Shown in pieces: positions 34,066-45,646 of a stretch of DNA of 64,000 bases. The notes beneath the pieces are model-generated. The model did no database searches, was not told the DNA's origin, and was given only the letters and a program-made list of their open reading frames with translations. The position numbers were made by a program, and so were the translations under genes. Position 1 is the first letter of the stretch, and the number at the start of each line of letters is the position of its first letter. This DNA comes from Epiperipatus broadwayi (taxonomy: Eukaryota; Onychophora; Udeonychophora; Euonychophora; Peripatidae): positions 9,712,292 to 9,776,291 of the forward strand of contig JAQFVV010012402.1 of the NCBI GenBank assembly GCA_028023455.1, in the 5' to 3' direction.

Positions 34066-35339
34066 ATATATATAAAAATGAAGATACCCATACATTCTTA
34101 TATATTTCTTTATATATATTTCAATAAATGAATAAGATTCATGATCATGACCCATACAACTTTGAAGAATAAATTTGTAATATTAAAACACTTATAAACA
34201 AATAATAAAATGCATACGATTTACTTGCAATAGAAAATTTATTTAAATAAGAAATCACAATTTTACTGAAATTATTTTCATGACTATCGTTTTATCCTCT
34301 TGATTTCTCTGTACAACACTTTTTCTCTCACTGAAAATAAAATATAAATTGTATATATATATGCAGTGCACACACATCTTTCATTATACATACATATATA
34401 TTAGTAATTACATGTTGAACTACTTTCATCATATAATTTAATTGTTAAATGTTTTCTAAAAAAAATTAAGTTTATTTATAGCTTTTAAACTCGTACAAGT
34501 ATTAGTAATAACAAAGGTTAGAATTTAACCCAATGTTTCAAATATTCTTTCTTCTTCAAGTATTGTTGGCATTATCAATAACAGTAAAAGAGAATCAAAG
34601 AGTAGTTTAAAAGGCTTTGTTAATAAATAAAACAAGAGAGTCGATAGTATTAATTCATAAAAAATAAAATGGTTAAAATAAAGGCAGATTATATAAACAA
34701 TATATGTCAAAAGAATACATCATGTAATTAAATAAAAATATTAATAATTTATTTTTATAATCAATGTAGGTTATAAACTAAAAAAAAATAGCTATACAAA
34801 CATTATTAATAGCTGGTTTTATAAGGTAATAGTAATGAAAGAAATATGTAAATGTACAAATATTAAAAAAAAATTGTTTAAAATAAGTGCACACATTGAA
34901 TCATATTAATACATGTACATTCGAGATGGAGAAATAATATATCTGGAGATTTTGGATTTAATGAAAATTTGGGTTACTAAAAAACAGAAAAATAAAAATA
35001 TAAAGTAATTAGTAATTTTCAAAACGAAAGATGGAAGGTTTTCATTCATTGAATAATTTATGAATAATTCTGATATAATACTAAAAATTTTAAAAAAAAT
35101 TTTGTGTGTGTGCTCAATTTTTATAGATATATAAAGTCTAAAAATATAATATTTTATTTTATGAGATCAGCATTGCACAGATTTAAATGAGATAAATCTT
35201 TTAATGCCAGCATTTATATAATAAAAGTTTTAATATAAAACAATTATAGAAAAATTTGAAATGTATAATTAAATTTTGTTAATTCTGATTAAATCTTGTG
35301 TAAAATTTTGAAAATATAAATAAATTTGACAAAATTTAA
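34066..35339. other. AT-rich stretch, no feature
   Basis: A - strand frame at 34525-34710 is very hydrophobic low-complexity translation of AT-rich DNA. I do not call it a gene. Confidence 0.45.
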
Positions 35340-35820
35340 TTAAGAAACCTTATAAACAAGATTAGAAAGACAAATCTAAAAATATTTTAAGTAGTTTTAA
35401 AGTCAAAAAAAGAAAAGTGAAGTTCTTTTGATATTGAAAATAAAATTAAAGTAGCTTATGAATTATCAAGTAAACAAATCTGAGGAAGTTTTTTTGATAT
35501 TGGAAACAGGATCAAAGTGACTTATGAACTATCAAGTAAACAAATCTGATATAGAATAGATGGCACATATATAAGATTAAACATTTTATTAATATTTTTT
35601 TATCTGCTTACTATACTGAAAGAAAAAAATGAAGAAATATATAATCAACAAGATTAGAAAGGTAAAAAATCTAAAAATAGCTCAAGTTGTTTCAAGTCGT
35701 CGTCCCCCCTCCCCAGGAAATGTCTTGATATTGGAAACAGGACCAGAGTGGCTTGACAACTATCAAGTAAACAAGTCTGATATAGATTAGATGACATGCA
35801 TATAACACCAGACATATGAT
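35340..35820. repeat. Degenerate tandem repeat (three partial copies)
   Basis: ACTATCAAGTAAACAA with flanking GATATTGGAAACAGGA and CTGATATAGA recurs near 35430-35487, 35493-35580 and 35722-35815. A second motif (ACAAGATTAGAAAG) recurs near 35358 and 35647. The arrangement suggests an old unit of about 290 bp that was duplicated. Confidence 0.6.
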
Positions 35821-37093
35821 TTATACTTGCTTGCTAACTATATATTAAGATACTGTCCTAAAAATTTCCTATAGATTTATTTCTACATAGTTATATAACA
35901 TATTAGCAGCTTATAATTGTAGTACAGCTAAGAAAGAACTACAGACTGATAAGCAATCAAGAGTGAAGTGCCAATCCAAGACAAAGAACTGTTTATCATT
36001 AGTTTTATTGATGAAAATATCAAATTAGGGGAAATATAAATCATCATATGTGCTGAACAAAATCATTTATTTGGGTTGTAAGTCTACCCAACCAGACATG
36101 TACATTGTGGAAATGAGATGAATATTAAGAGATGACCTAGGTGGAATCTCACAAATACCTTTCTTCTTCAAAATGTTATGATGACTGAACTCAGATGTGT
36201 AATTGTTAAATCAACTCTGAACTTTAATAAAAGAAATGCAAGTAAGAAAGTGAAGCATAAAGAACTTACCTTGTGAGTGCTAAGAATTTTGAATTTTAAT
36301 GTCAGACTTTGAAATTATCTAATAGTAAGAGCTATATTATTTAATTAATGAAGACCTAAAATATAGTTAACTTAGATATTTGGATACAGAAAAATTATAG
36401 ATAAAAAATTCATTATTGATTGTATTGTTCTATATATTTTTTTTACCTCTGACATTTAGAATTGTTCTTTGAATATATTTATTCTTTAATGATCAAAATA
36501 TGTACTTTTATTGTGAGTCTACATAAAAAAATATATATAAACATTTTGAAGCCACATACTATTAATTTGTTTTTAAGGATTTAATTACTTCATTATTAAA
36601 TTTGATGTGGATATGTATATGCAGATCGTGACAGTTTGATCTCTAATGTATGTGTGACTATAGCAATGATTTTATGACTTCAGATTATTTATTTTTTAAT
36701 ATTATTTAATTATTAAATTTTGTCGTTGATTTAAATTGTTTCCTAGTGTACATATAATATTTATTTATGCATTTTATCATAAGTCAGTAAAATAGAACCA
36801 GTCCTTTTGGAAAACTAAAAGGTAGTATTTGCCTTTCAGGATTAACTAGATTTCTGTTCTGAAAGAAATATAAATTGATATTATTATATGGTAAACTCTT
36901 TGGGGATTGTTAAAGAGAGAAACCTGTCACAAATAATAATTGCTACAATGTATATGTAGATGTGTAAAACAGTTTTAAATAGTCATCTCAAGAATAGACT
37001 CCTCCAATATCTTCCACAAAGAAACATTATAAATTTATTTAAAATAAAAATTATTACACAAAAATCTAAACAATCTTAAGAAGATTAACTTAC
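35821..37093. other. AT-rich stretch, no feature; flanks a candidate exon
   Basis: No element recognised. It would be intron downstream of the - strand exon at 37094-37197 if that gene continues this way. A donor-like TTACCTTG (reverse) near 36265 has no open exon attached. Confidence 0.4.
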
Positions 37094-37197
37094 CATATGG
37101 ATCCCACAATATTTTTTCCATTTTGTCTTCATTTTTGGGTCGTATTTTGATAATTTTATGTTTACTACCCAAACTTTCTAATAAAACTCTAACAACT
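37094..37197 (-). CDS. Candidate internal exon of an unidentified - strand gene
   Basis: On the - strand a polypyrimidine-rich acceptor (TTATTTTTTATAG) precedes a 104-nt open exon ending in CCATATG followed by a consensus donor GTAAGTT. The exon supplies one base, then 34 codons: VVRVLLESLGSKHKIIKIRP, followed by KNEDKMEKILWDPY, then one base. The composition (many charged residues, W, D and P) is unlike translated AT-rich noise, and both splice sites are strong. I do not recognise the protein. No partner exon could be found with confidence within the window; large introns could put them outside it. Confidence 0.55.
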
Positions 37198-39029
37198 CTA
37201 TAAAAAATAAGTTCCAAAAATTATTTTTACATTGAACTTATTTAATTAAATAATAATGAAACAAATATGTAACAAAATTCATATTTAAATTGAGACACTA
37301 CAATATACATAATACAATATATATAAAGTTGTGCTATTTAAAAAAATCTTTTTTATTTTATTTATTGAAGACATGTATATTTCTATCTTTAATTTTACAT
37401 ATTGAAGAAAAAATGTTTAGTTTTTCCTTTCTACTTTATTTATATTTTTAATCAAAACATATATATATAATTAAAAATTTAAAGTAATTAAATCTATATA
37501 GATAAAGCAGATTAATTTTGTCTTAATTATTTTAAATTATAACTTGGATACTGAAAAAGAAAATAATAATTAAGTCATTAACAAAATACGTCTGACATGT
37601 TATTTCTTGCTTAAATGGTAAATATTGAGGTCAGTTAGAGTAATAAAAATAGTAGCAGAAACAATGTCATATTTTATTATATAACTGAAACACAGTCACA
37701 TCAAAGAAAGTGTTGGCAGAGCTGGTGAATGACTTATTTTATCATAAATCTTCCCTTTGGATCACCTGTAACTGCGACTCTGGAGTTTTCTTAAATTGCC
37801 CTGGACATTAGTCTATGGTTTAAATATTCAAGCCATCATGAAAAGTCAAATAGATTAATAATATTTATATGATGATTCTACAAACAATTTACCAAGAAAA
37901 TTAAGAATTTTATTTAGTTTAATAGCAAATAATAGAAACCATCTACGATTTAAAAAAACTTAATATTTTTACAGAAATGGCAGAGAATTTATCTAATAAA
38001 CAAAATTTATAATCCTTTATGTAGCTACAAGATAAAATTCCATTCAAATGACAAAAATGTATTGATGAAGGCAAAAAGTATATAATCCTATATATAGTTA
38101 AATCAGGATTCTGGAATACATTAGTTTCTAGATTTTGAGTTTTATTTTAAATTAGATAATTAACATTGCAGGGATTATTAGCATGCATAATATTTGCTAC
38201 GTATATTCAGACATATGAACTGAAAAAAAAATCAAATAAACAATGTTTTGGTACTAAATCAAAAAATTATGCAGGTAGAAAATATTTTTAAAGCAAACTA
38301 CATAATTAAAATTTTGCCAAATACTTTGTAATTAATGTTAATAATATGTATATTTAGTTAGACATAGTATTGACTTATAAATTTATAATTATTTATTTAC
38401 AAGCAAATACTATCTCTAACCAAATACAAAAAATATCAACAATAAGTACACATTTATATATTAATTTACATAAATTTGGATATATAGGTGTTTCATATTG
38501 TTGAGATGTTTAACGTCATTGTAAATTGTAAATGTTCAACTTAATTTTTAAGAAGAGTATTTGGAACATAAACATATTGGTTCTATGAAGGATCTGATAA
38601 CAATGGCCATTATTTTCCTATTTTTTATTATTATTCATATATTGAAAATTAGTTTATTAATTAAATTGTATTGTTTTTGTTAACTCTTAGCATTCTTTAT
38701 TCACTGCTATAATAATTTAGTTTCATATTTCTCCAAAAACTTAAAATTTGGATAATAGAAATAGATAAGTGTGTGTACACACATAAATAGCTGATCAGCA
38801 TTTGCTGTGGAATCTTACGAAATGAAGCTAGTATATATCAAATTATATATATTATTCCATTAAATAATTAGCTTTCGTCTTCACTTAGTATTTCAGTTAC
38901 ATATATGGATGCCAAAGAGTGGCCATATTTATTTGTTTATAGGCTATGAATTACTTATTTCTGTTAAATAATTGAAAACCTAACTTGGCAGAGTTTAGGC
39001 AGTCAAACTCCACATCAGCATCATTTTAA
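37198..39029. other. AT-rich stretch, no feature
   Basis: No exon or repeat family recognised. Confidence 0.45.
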
Positions 39030-41700
39030 ATTATTATCACTTCACTGTAGGATGAATGTCTCTCCAAATTTAATCTGGTTTCTCTAATCCCTAGACTCTC
39101 CTATTTACAATCCACCAGCAAACTTTCTTATTTCACCACCTATCCCACATGTGATCTCTTTCTAAATCTTTTATATAATCTCTTGGATCCAATTTAAAAC
39201 TTCAACTGTCCATTTATTATCATCTCTTCTAGCAATATGTCCAGACAAACTCAGATTTCAGTTGCTTAATTTGTCAGTGATACTTGTTTTATCTCTCACA
39301 TGAATTTTGTTTTGGATTTCTTCATTATTCCTAACAAATATCTCTCCATAGTGCAGTCTAATTACTTTTTTATTAAGTGGTTCAAGTTTCAGATCCATAA
39401 GCAAAAACCAATAAAACAAATCTATTAAAAATTTTCTTTTTCAAATTTATAGGCAGGAGTTTCCTTTGAATATTAATTTATTTCTACCAAAAGCACTCCA
39501 TCCAAATTTAATTCTATGATTATATTTGTCCATTATGTTTCCATTTATATTAATAATCTGACCAAGGTATTCACAGTTACTAACTTCTAATCATGATTAT
39601 CATTTTTTTTTCTTTTGAAGAAATCCATTGAACAATACTTCAACTTTTTTTAGCATTTATCTTTATTTCTACTTTCTTACTTTCATCTGATGATTGTTGC
39701 AACATTTCCTGAAGCTTTGAAGCATTATTTGCAAAAACAACCATATCTGCAAAATCTAGATGATTTAAATAATCTTCATGCATTTTTATTCCCTTAGATT
39801 CCAATTTTAATTCACAAAGTATTTCTTGTAAAACTGTTGTAAATATTTTTGGATATGGAATTATCTGCTATACACCTTTATCAATGTTAATCTCTTTAGT
39901 GTTACCATGTAATCTAATCACTATTGATATTTTCAAAATATGATATCTTACATTTATATCTTGAACAGGTTAATATTTTAATCATTATAGAAATGCTTAC
40001 AAAATGAAATCCTTTTCATAATTACAAATCCAAAGTATAATGGTAATTCATATTCATTGATTCTTTCTATAACTTCTCTCAATACATGGATATGATCCAC
40101 AGTGATAAAACCACTTTTCAATCCAGCTTGTTCTTTGTAATCCAAAGTTCACTGTAGATAAGTAGTAACTATTTTTGTAAAGAATAGAAGTGATAAAAGA
40201 TCAAGAGGTCTGTAATTTCCAATATATTCGTCATCATTTTTTTTTAAAATATCAATACTACTATTGTATTATTCTAATCATGTAATACATTTTTACCATT
40301 TAGATATTTGATATATAACTTGTCTACAATTTTTCTATTTCTTTGTAGGCTTCTTTTAAGATATCAATAAAATGTCATTTCATGGAGCTTTTGCCTTCTT
40401 CATAGATATAATTGACTTCTTTATTTAAAACGCTGGCTAATTCAGAAGATGTAATAACTGTAAAGAATACTTTGATTTTTTTTAACCTATATAATTCCTT
40501 ATTGAACTCTTCCACACATTTCATGATGTCATCTCTTTTTTTAGTAATAGTTCCATCTTTTCTTTTTATTGCAGAAACAACTTTCCTACTAATACAAAAT
40601 TGCTGTTTTACACTTTTGAGACATTTTTTTCTATAACTTTCTTTGCCAATTAACAATTATAATTTTTTGTATCATCACTAACTCTTTATCATATTATTTT
40701 ATAAAACTCCAGGTATTCAATTGTTGTTAATGGATCATTTTTTAAAACTTTTCACACTCCTTCCTTTCTTCATATATTGCCTTATTTTTTTTCATAGAAA
40801 ATTTACGGCTAAATTACTGCTTTTTGTACCAGCTATCTTTCTTGTAATTGATATCAGAGTATTAGTTATCTTCTTATTGACTTCAATCAAGTTTGAACTA
40901 TCATCAAAGTCTCTTCATATTTTAATACAAGTTGCAAGTTCTAATTTAAATTCACTGAAATATTTCTGAAAGTTAGAAATATCAATTGTAATACATTCTT
41001 AATTTTTTTTTTTCTCTATAGTTCTGCATTACCACGTATCTTACATCTCACTAATTAATGATCACTTCCTGCATTGAATCTCTTAAGAACATTACTATTC
41101 TGAAATACATATCTTCTTTTAAGCAAAATATAGTCCACTTCTGTTGTGCTTTCATTTGGATGTTTCCATTTAGAATTTTTCTCAAAAAAAAAAATTCATA
41201 ATATACAGTTCTATTTTTTTCTGAAAACTCCACAAGGCTGTGTCCACTCTCATTTATATCACCATAACCAAATTTATCATCCATAATACATTAGTCTTTC
41301 AATCACTTACATATTTAGCATTTTAAAATGTTGTTTCATCTAATCAAAAGTATTTTGTACATCCATATAAAAATCCCCTCTTTCTTTATCACAATGAAAA
41401 CATATTGAGGCATAAACATGAATTATCTGAATTTATTTTCTTCTATTGATTTAAATAATTAATCTTGCTACTCTATCTGATATGCTTTTAATCTCTGCAT
41501 TATTCCACTTCTTATTTATAATGAATCAGACTTCACTTATGCTTCCAATATGTGTCCCTTTGTAATAAAGTAAATGCACTTTTTTTAAGCAATTGTCTCT
41601 TTATTTTTTCTTCTAACTTCACAGATTTGTACAACTATTCTTCATATGAAAGTAATCTGCAATTCTAGATACCGAAATAAAAGATCAACTTTTAATAGAA
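39030..41700 (-). mobile_element. RTE-type LINE relic with endonuclease and RT, reverse orientation
   Basis: This is the longest RTE copy in the window. On the - strand, about 41700-41050 gives endonuclease pieces: IQIIHVYASICFHCDKE (the VIQVYAPT motif) and FGYGDINESGHSLVEFSEKN, matching the GKxGxGxxNxxGxxLxxF motif of RTE/APE endonucleases. At 40656-40375 it reads KDGTITKKRDDIMKCVEEFN, the linker before the RT. The RT fingers, palm and C-terminal region follow to about 39040, where the GETFILQ-like tail and ATAATAATTT end are found. Stops and frameshifts are frequent, so it is dead. It is the same family as the relics at 2.0, 49.2 and 58.8 kb. Confidence 0.75.
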
Positions 41701-42043
41701 GTTTGGACCTACAATCAGAGGATTCTTAGGATTCTACATCTTTGACCATTTTCAATTATTTTGTTTGATGAATTTGCAGTCTCCTGGGAATAAATGCCAC
41801 AATTTAGTTTTGTCTTCACAGTATATTACACACAATTTTCCATTATAATATATGTATGCAGCTTTTTAAAACTATGATGGCAATAAGTGTAACTTTTTAA
41901 CACTATCATAGCAATGTCCTAGATATTTGTAAACTATCAAAAAAACTAAATAATTAGCAAATATATCCAGAGGGAACTATTACATGGCAAAAAAGTAATC
42001 AGTGAAATCTCAACTGTTTTTTCTAAGAATTATTTTAATATAT
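41701..42043. other. Short spacer, no feature
   Basis: AT-rich sequence between the RTE relic and the first 2.8-kb repeat copy. It may include the eroded 5' end of the LINE. Confidence 0.4.
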
Positions 42044-44824
42044 TGTAACACTTCTGTTACATAGCACACAATAACATATGCAAAAAAAGTTGAAAAGAAA
42101 AATAGAAATAAACAGACACAAAAATTTTGTAGATATTTTTTTACATTTCCTGGAATAAAATACAGAAAAAGATTAAATAATTTTGAATTTAAAATGGAAT
42201 TTTATTATAAACATTAAAAAAAGTCTAAACAAATATTAATATTGTATTCTGATTTTGAAATCAAAAACAAGCATGTTAAACTAATACTTGTAAAGATTTA
42301 TATCTATTTTTAAATCTTTTTAATTAATTGAACAAAATTTCTACCTATTAGAAATTTTTTTAAGTAAAATCTTGATATACTTTGATAAAACTTTAAACTT
42401 GCTTTCAAAAGAAGCTTTTAATTAAAAGTGATTTGAAAAGGATTAAAATTGTTTTTAATCAAGATAAGAAAAAAACATTTTAATTAATGTATTTTTGTCA
42501 TCCCAGCAATCTAGCTATAAAAGGATGGATAAAAAAAAAGATTAGTTCTGGTTAGTAAGTTTTTTGAATTAGAATTGGTTGGTAGTTTTTTTTTTTTTGG
42601 CTAGTAATTTTTTTGAGAAGCAGTTGGCAGTAATTATAGATGGCCAGAAACATCTAGCTAGCAGAATAGTCCAGAACAGGGTAGAAAATTATCAGTAAGA
42701 TATGACAACAAAGAGGACAAATCCAAAAGTTGCTCTATAGTTCATGATAGTAGTTTGAATTCACATGGAAAAAATGGTCAACTTCAAGTGGTTCATCATT
42801 ACAAATGTGTTCTAGAAGAGTCTTTGTCTGAAGTAAATTCAAATCATAGATAGAAGGGAGAATGCCAACATTTATTTAATTATACCTTCCTGATGATGAC
42901 AATCCTGAACTGGTTCCCATCAAAAGAAACTATTAGTTGATAAAGTTGTTATGGTTATACTCCTTTACCTAGACACAAGGAACCACAGATAAATTCATCA
43001 TGTCATATTTATATAAAGTGAATTGTTTTAAAATAATTCATTTAAAAATAGACATATACAGAACAATATTATTTTAAGTTGTTTTAAACCTATGCTTTAA
43101 AATTAAAAAATGGTATAATTCAGAGCAACCTGCAACAGTGATATCTATATAGAAAGAATATTTTAAATTTTATTTTAAAAAAAGTTATTGTAAAAGAGTA
43201 AGCCAAATAATTTTGCTTGAATTGAAAGAAACTTGCAAGTGTATTATTTTTAAAGATGTTTATAAATTTTAATCAACTGTGACTTGTTAGGGGAGAGACT
43301 GTTATAGGATAGTACTTTTTGTTTTTTAATGGAAATGAAACATTTAAAATCTAAGTTTAAAGACATTATAATCAATCAATCAAATCTTTTTAGAGTAACC
43401 TGTCAACACTGATTTTATTTATTTTTTTAAAAAAGAAAGGGAAAAACCTTTATTATTAAAGCAGTGAAATTTATGTACATTTAAAATGAAATTAATTATG
43501 AAAGATGTTAATATTTTTATTTTGATAAATTCAAATATGATAAAAAAATAAATTTCATTTATAGAGTTATGACAACATTAATAAATAAATTATACTGCAC
43601 AGATATGTATATGTATTTGATGCAAAAAGGTACAAAGTATTTATATTATTTAAAACTAATAACTTAAAATATTTTTTATAGCAAGTCAAACATGTTCAGA
43701 AAATATTTTATTACGTCTGTGTGCTTATATATATCAATGATTGACAAGTAAACACATATGTAAAATTTAATCATTTTTTAAATTTTAGTAAATGTCAATT
43801 GAAATATATTCATTGTATATTATAAAATGCATGTTTGTGCTCACATCTATATATGTGCTGTATGTAAATCCATTAAGTGGTATTGTAAATCAATGTAATA
43901 ACTTGAATTTTGTATTAATCACATGAAATCACAATGTGATAGTTTTTTATTGTATATAAACCAAAATCAGAAAGATTATATGTGTGTAGCCTTATTCTAG
44001 AGACCTTAACTTCATTTTTTTTGTTATTATGCCAGTAACTTAATTCAAAATGGTTTTTAGATTATATATGTATTGCATCATCTCTTGATCATAGTTGCAG
44101 TTATAGATCTTATGGTCTCTGACCTAGATTCAAGCATAAGTCTGATATATAGAAGGGGATGTATATTAGTGCTTAAGGGCATCCAGATGTCCTGATTGGT
44201 GCTAAGAGTATATTCTTTAAAGCCCCTGCACATTTTATTCTAGTTTAGTCTATCAGAATTTAAGTTTATAGTTGGCCAGTACATTAATGGTACTAAGTGG
44301 CCAGAACAATGATGGTGATCAGCATGTTATAATATCCCAGGATTGTTTTTATGATTATTGTATGGATCTTAAGATGGTGCATCCAAATTAATGGTTAAAT
44401 AATTGCCCAAGCTGGCAACAGCTAAATAGTTGACCTGGTCTACAGAAGACCCATTTCAAATCCAGTCACAAGATTAATTATTGATTTATTGTATTGATGT
44501 ATTTTGATTGATCACTCACGATGAATGGTTATTTCGATTATTACTTACTTTTACTTATTGATAATGCTGTTGAATTTATAATTATATTTATAGTTGCTCT
44601 AAGGAGTTAACTGGGCTGATCTCTCAGAGTGATCTCTTCAGGTTGCTTGTGCTCTTGAACATATAAAATTACTGATATTTTTCATGCTTAAACATTACTT
44701 TAATATTACTTTTATATCTTAAATATCATACTTTTTCATAAAATTTGATATTTATTATTTACTTGAGGGCTGATGATTTACTCTCACCTCAGATATAACC
44801 ACCCACTTCCCTATCCTGTTATAA
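42044..44824. repeat. Unclassified 2.8-kb direct repeat, copy 1
   Basis: This segment matches 45647-48512 along its length in direct orientation, with many small differences and indels by eye. Both copies open with the same short palindrome, TGTAACACTTCTGTTACATAG (TGTAAC/GTTACA arms), and close near GAGGGCTGATGATTTAC. There is no coding frame. A tRNA-like piece (GGTCTACAGAAGACC then TTTCAAATCC) lies near 44.43-44.47 kb. It may be a non-autonomous element or the product of a local duplication with a period of about 3.6 kb. Confidence 0.8.
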
Positions 44825-45646
44825 ATAGTGCACAATGTGGGGCTGCTGATGATCATGTACTGGTGATCATCACTACAAAATTAGCTATCAACTTGATCTC
44901 AAACACAACTGAAAAGAAAAAAGTATGCATTTTATGCAGAATTAATTTTCAAAAAATTATTGTGAAATATATGGCAAGAGTATTGATCATGATAAATTAT
45001 AAAATACTATTTTCATGCATGTTTAAAGAAGTTCATGTTTAGAGTTAAATAGAAAATCTAAAATTTTGGAGATTGGATTGGGTATTTGATTGTTGAAGTT
45101 TATCTTTATTTCCAGTTTTGATGATGGATGTTTTTTATCACTGGCCAGAGATTGCAATGTTTTCATGCAATTCTGAGGTGTCGTCTATCTCAGCTATTTG
45201 CTCCAACCCATTTTCTAATTTTATATTGTTTATCATAGAGAAGTTAACATAGTCCTGCCATCATTTCAGCCTCTAAGGAGCAAGGCATAATTTGTATTCT
45301 TCAGCCCCTAAGTCTCAATAAAACAGTGCATAATTGTGTTTTTTCCAGCCCCTTCAAGGGGCAGGGCTTTGCAAAAACTTTTGCATTATCTTTATCAAGA
45401 ATTGTGGTAACTTATAGTGTCTCAATTGAAGTAGCTCTCTTGGTATTCATGGTGCATTGTGTACTTAAGTCAGATGGCTGAATCCTTTATCTATCTCAGA
45501 ATTTCAGACCAATACTCATTCTGTTAGCTGTCTGGTACCTGTCAAGTCTCTAAAAAAATATAAACTTTGTTTTGATTATATATTGTGTAAAATACTGTTA
45601 GATAGGTGTTTCATTTCTATTTTCCTTTTTTCCATAAGGAGAGTTA
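44825..45646. other. Spacer between the two 2.8-kb repeats
   Basis: This 0.8-kb segment is not repeated after copy 2. It contains two similar short motifs, CAGCCCCTAAG and CAGCCCCTTCAAGGGGC (the latter a CCCCTTCAAGGGG hairpin, near 45.35 kb). No coding potential. Confidence 0.5.

Noticed and set aside
34525-34710. Small membrane-protein gene on the - strand
   Set aside because: Hydrophobic translation of AT-rich DNA, with no splice sites, motif or homologue I can name.
36255-36345. Second - strand exon ending at the donor near 36265
   Set aside because: All three frames between a plausible acceptor and the donor contain stops.
42888-42955. CTGATGATGAC followed by GAAACTATTAG as a hammerhead
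   Set aside because: Present in both 2.8-kb repeats (also near 46514), but stem II cannot form without using core bases and no stem I is found.
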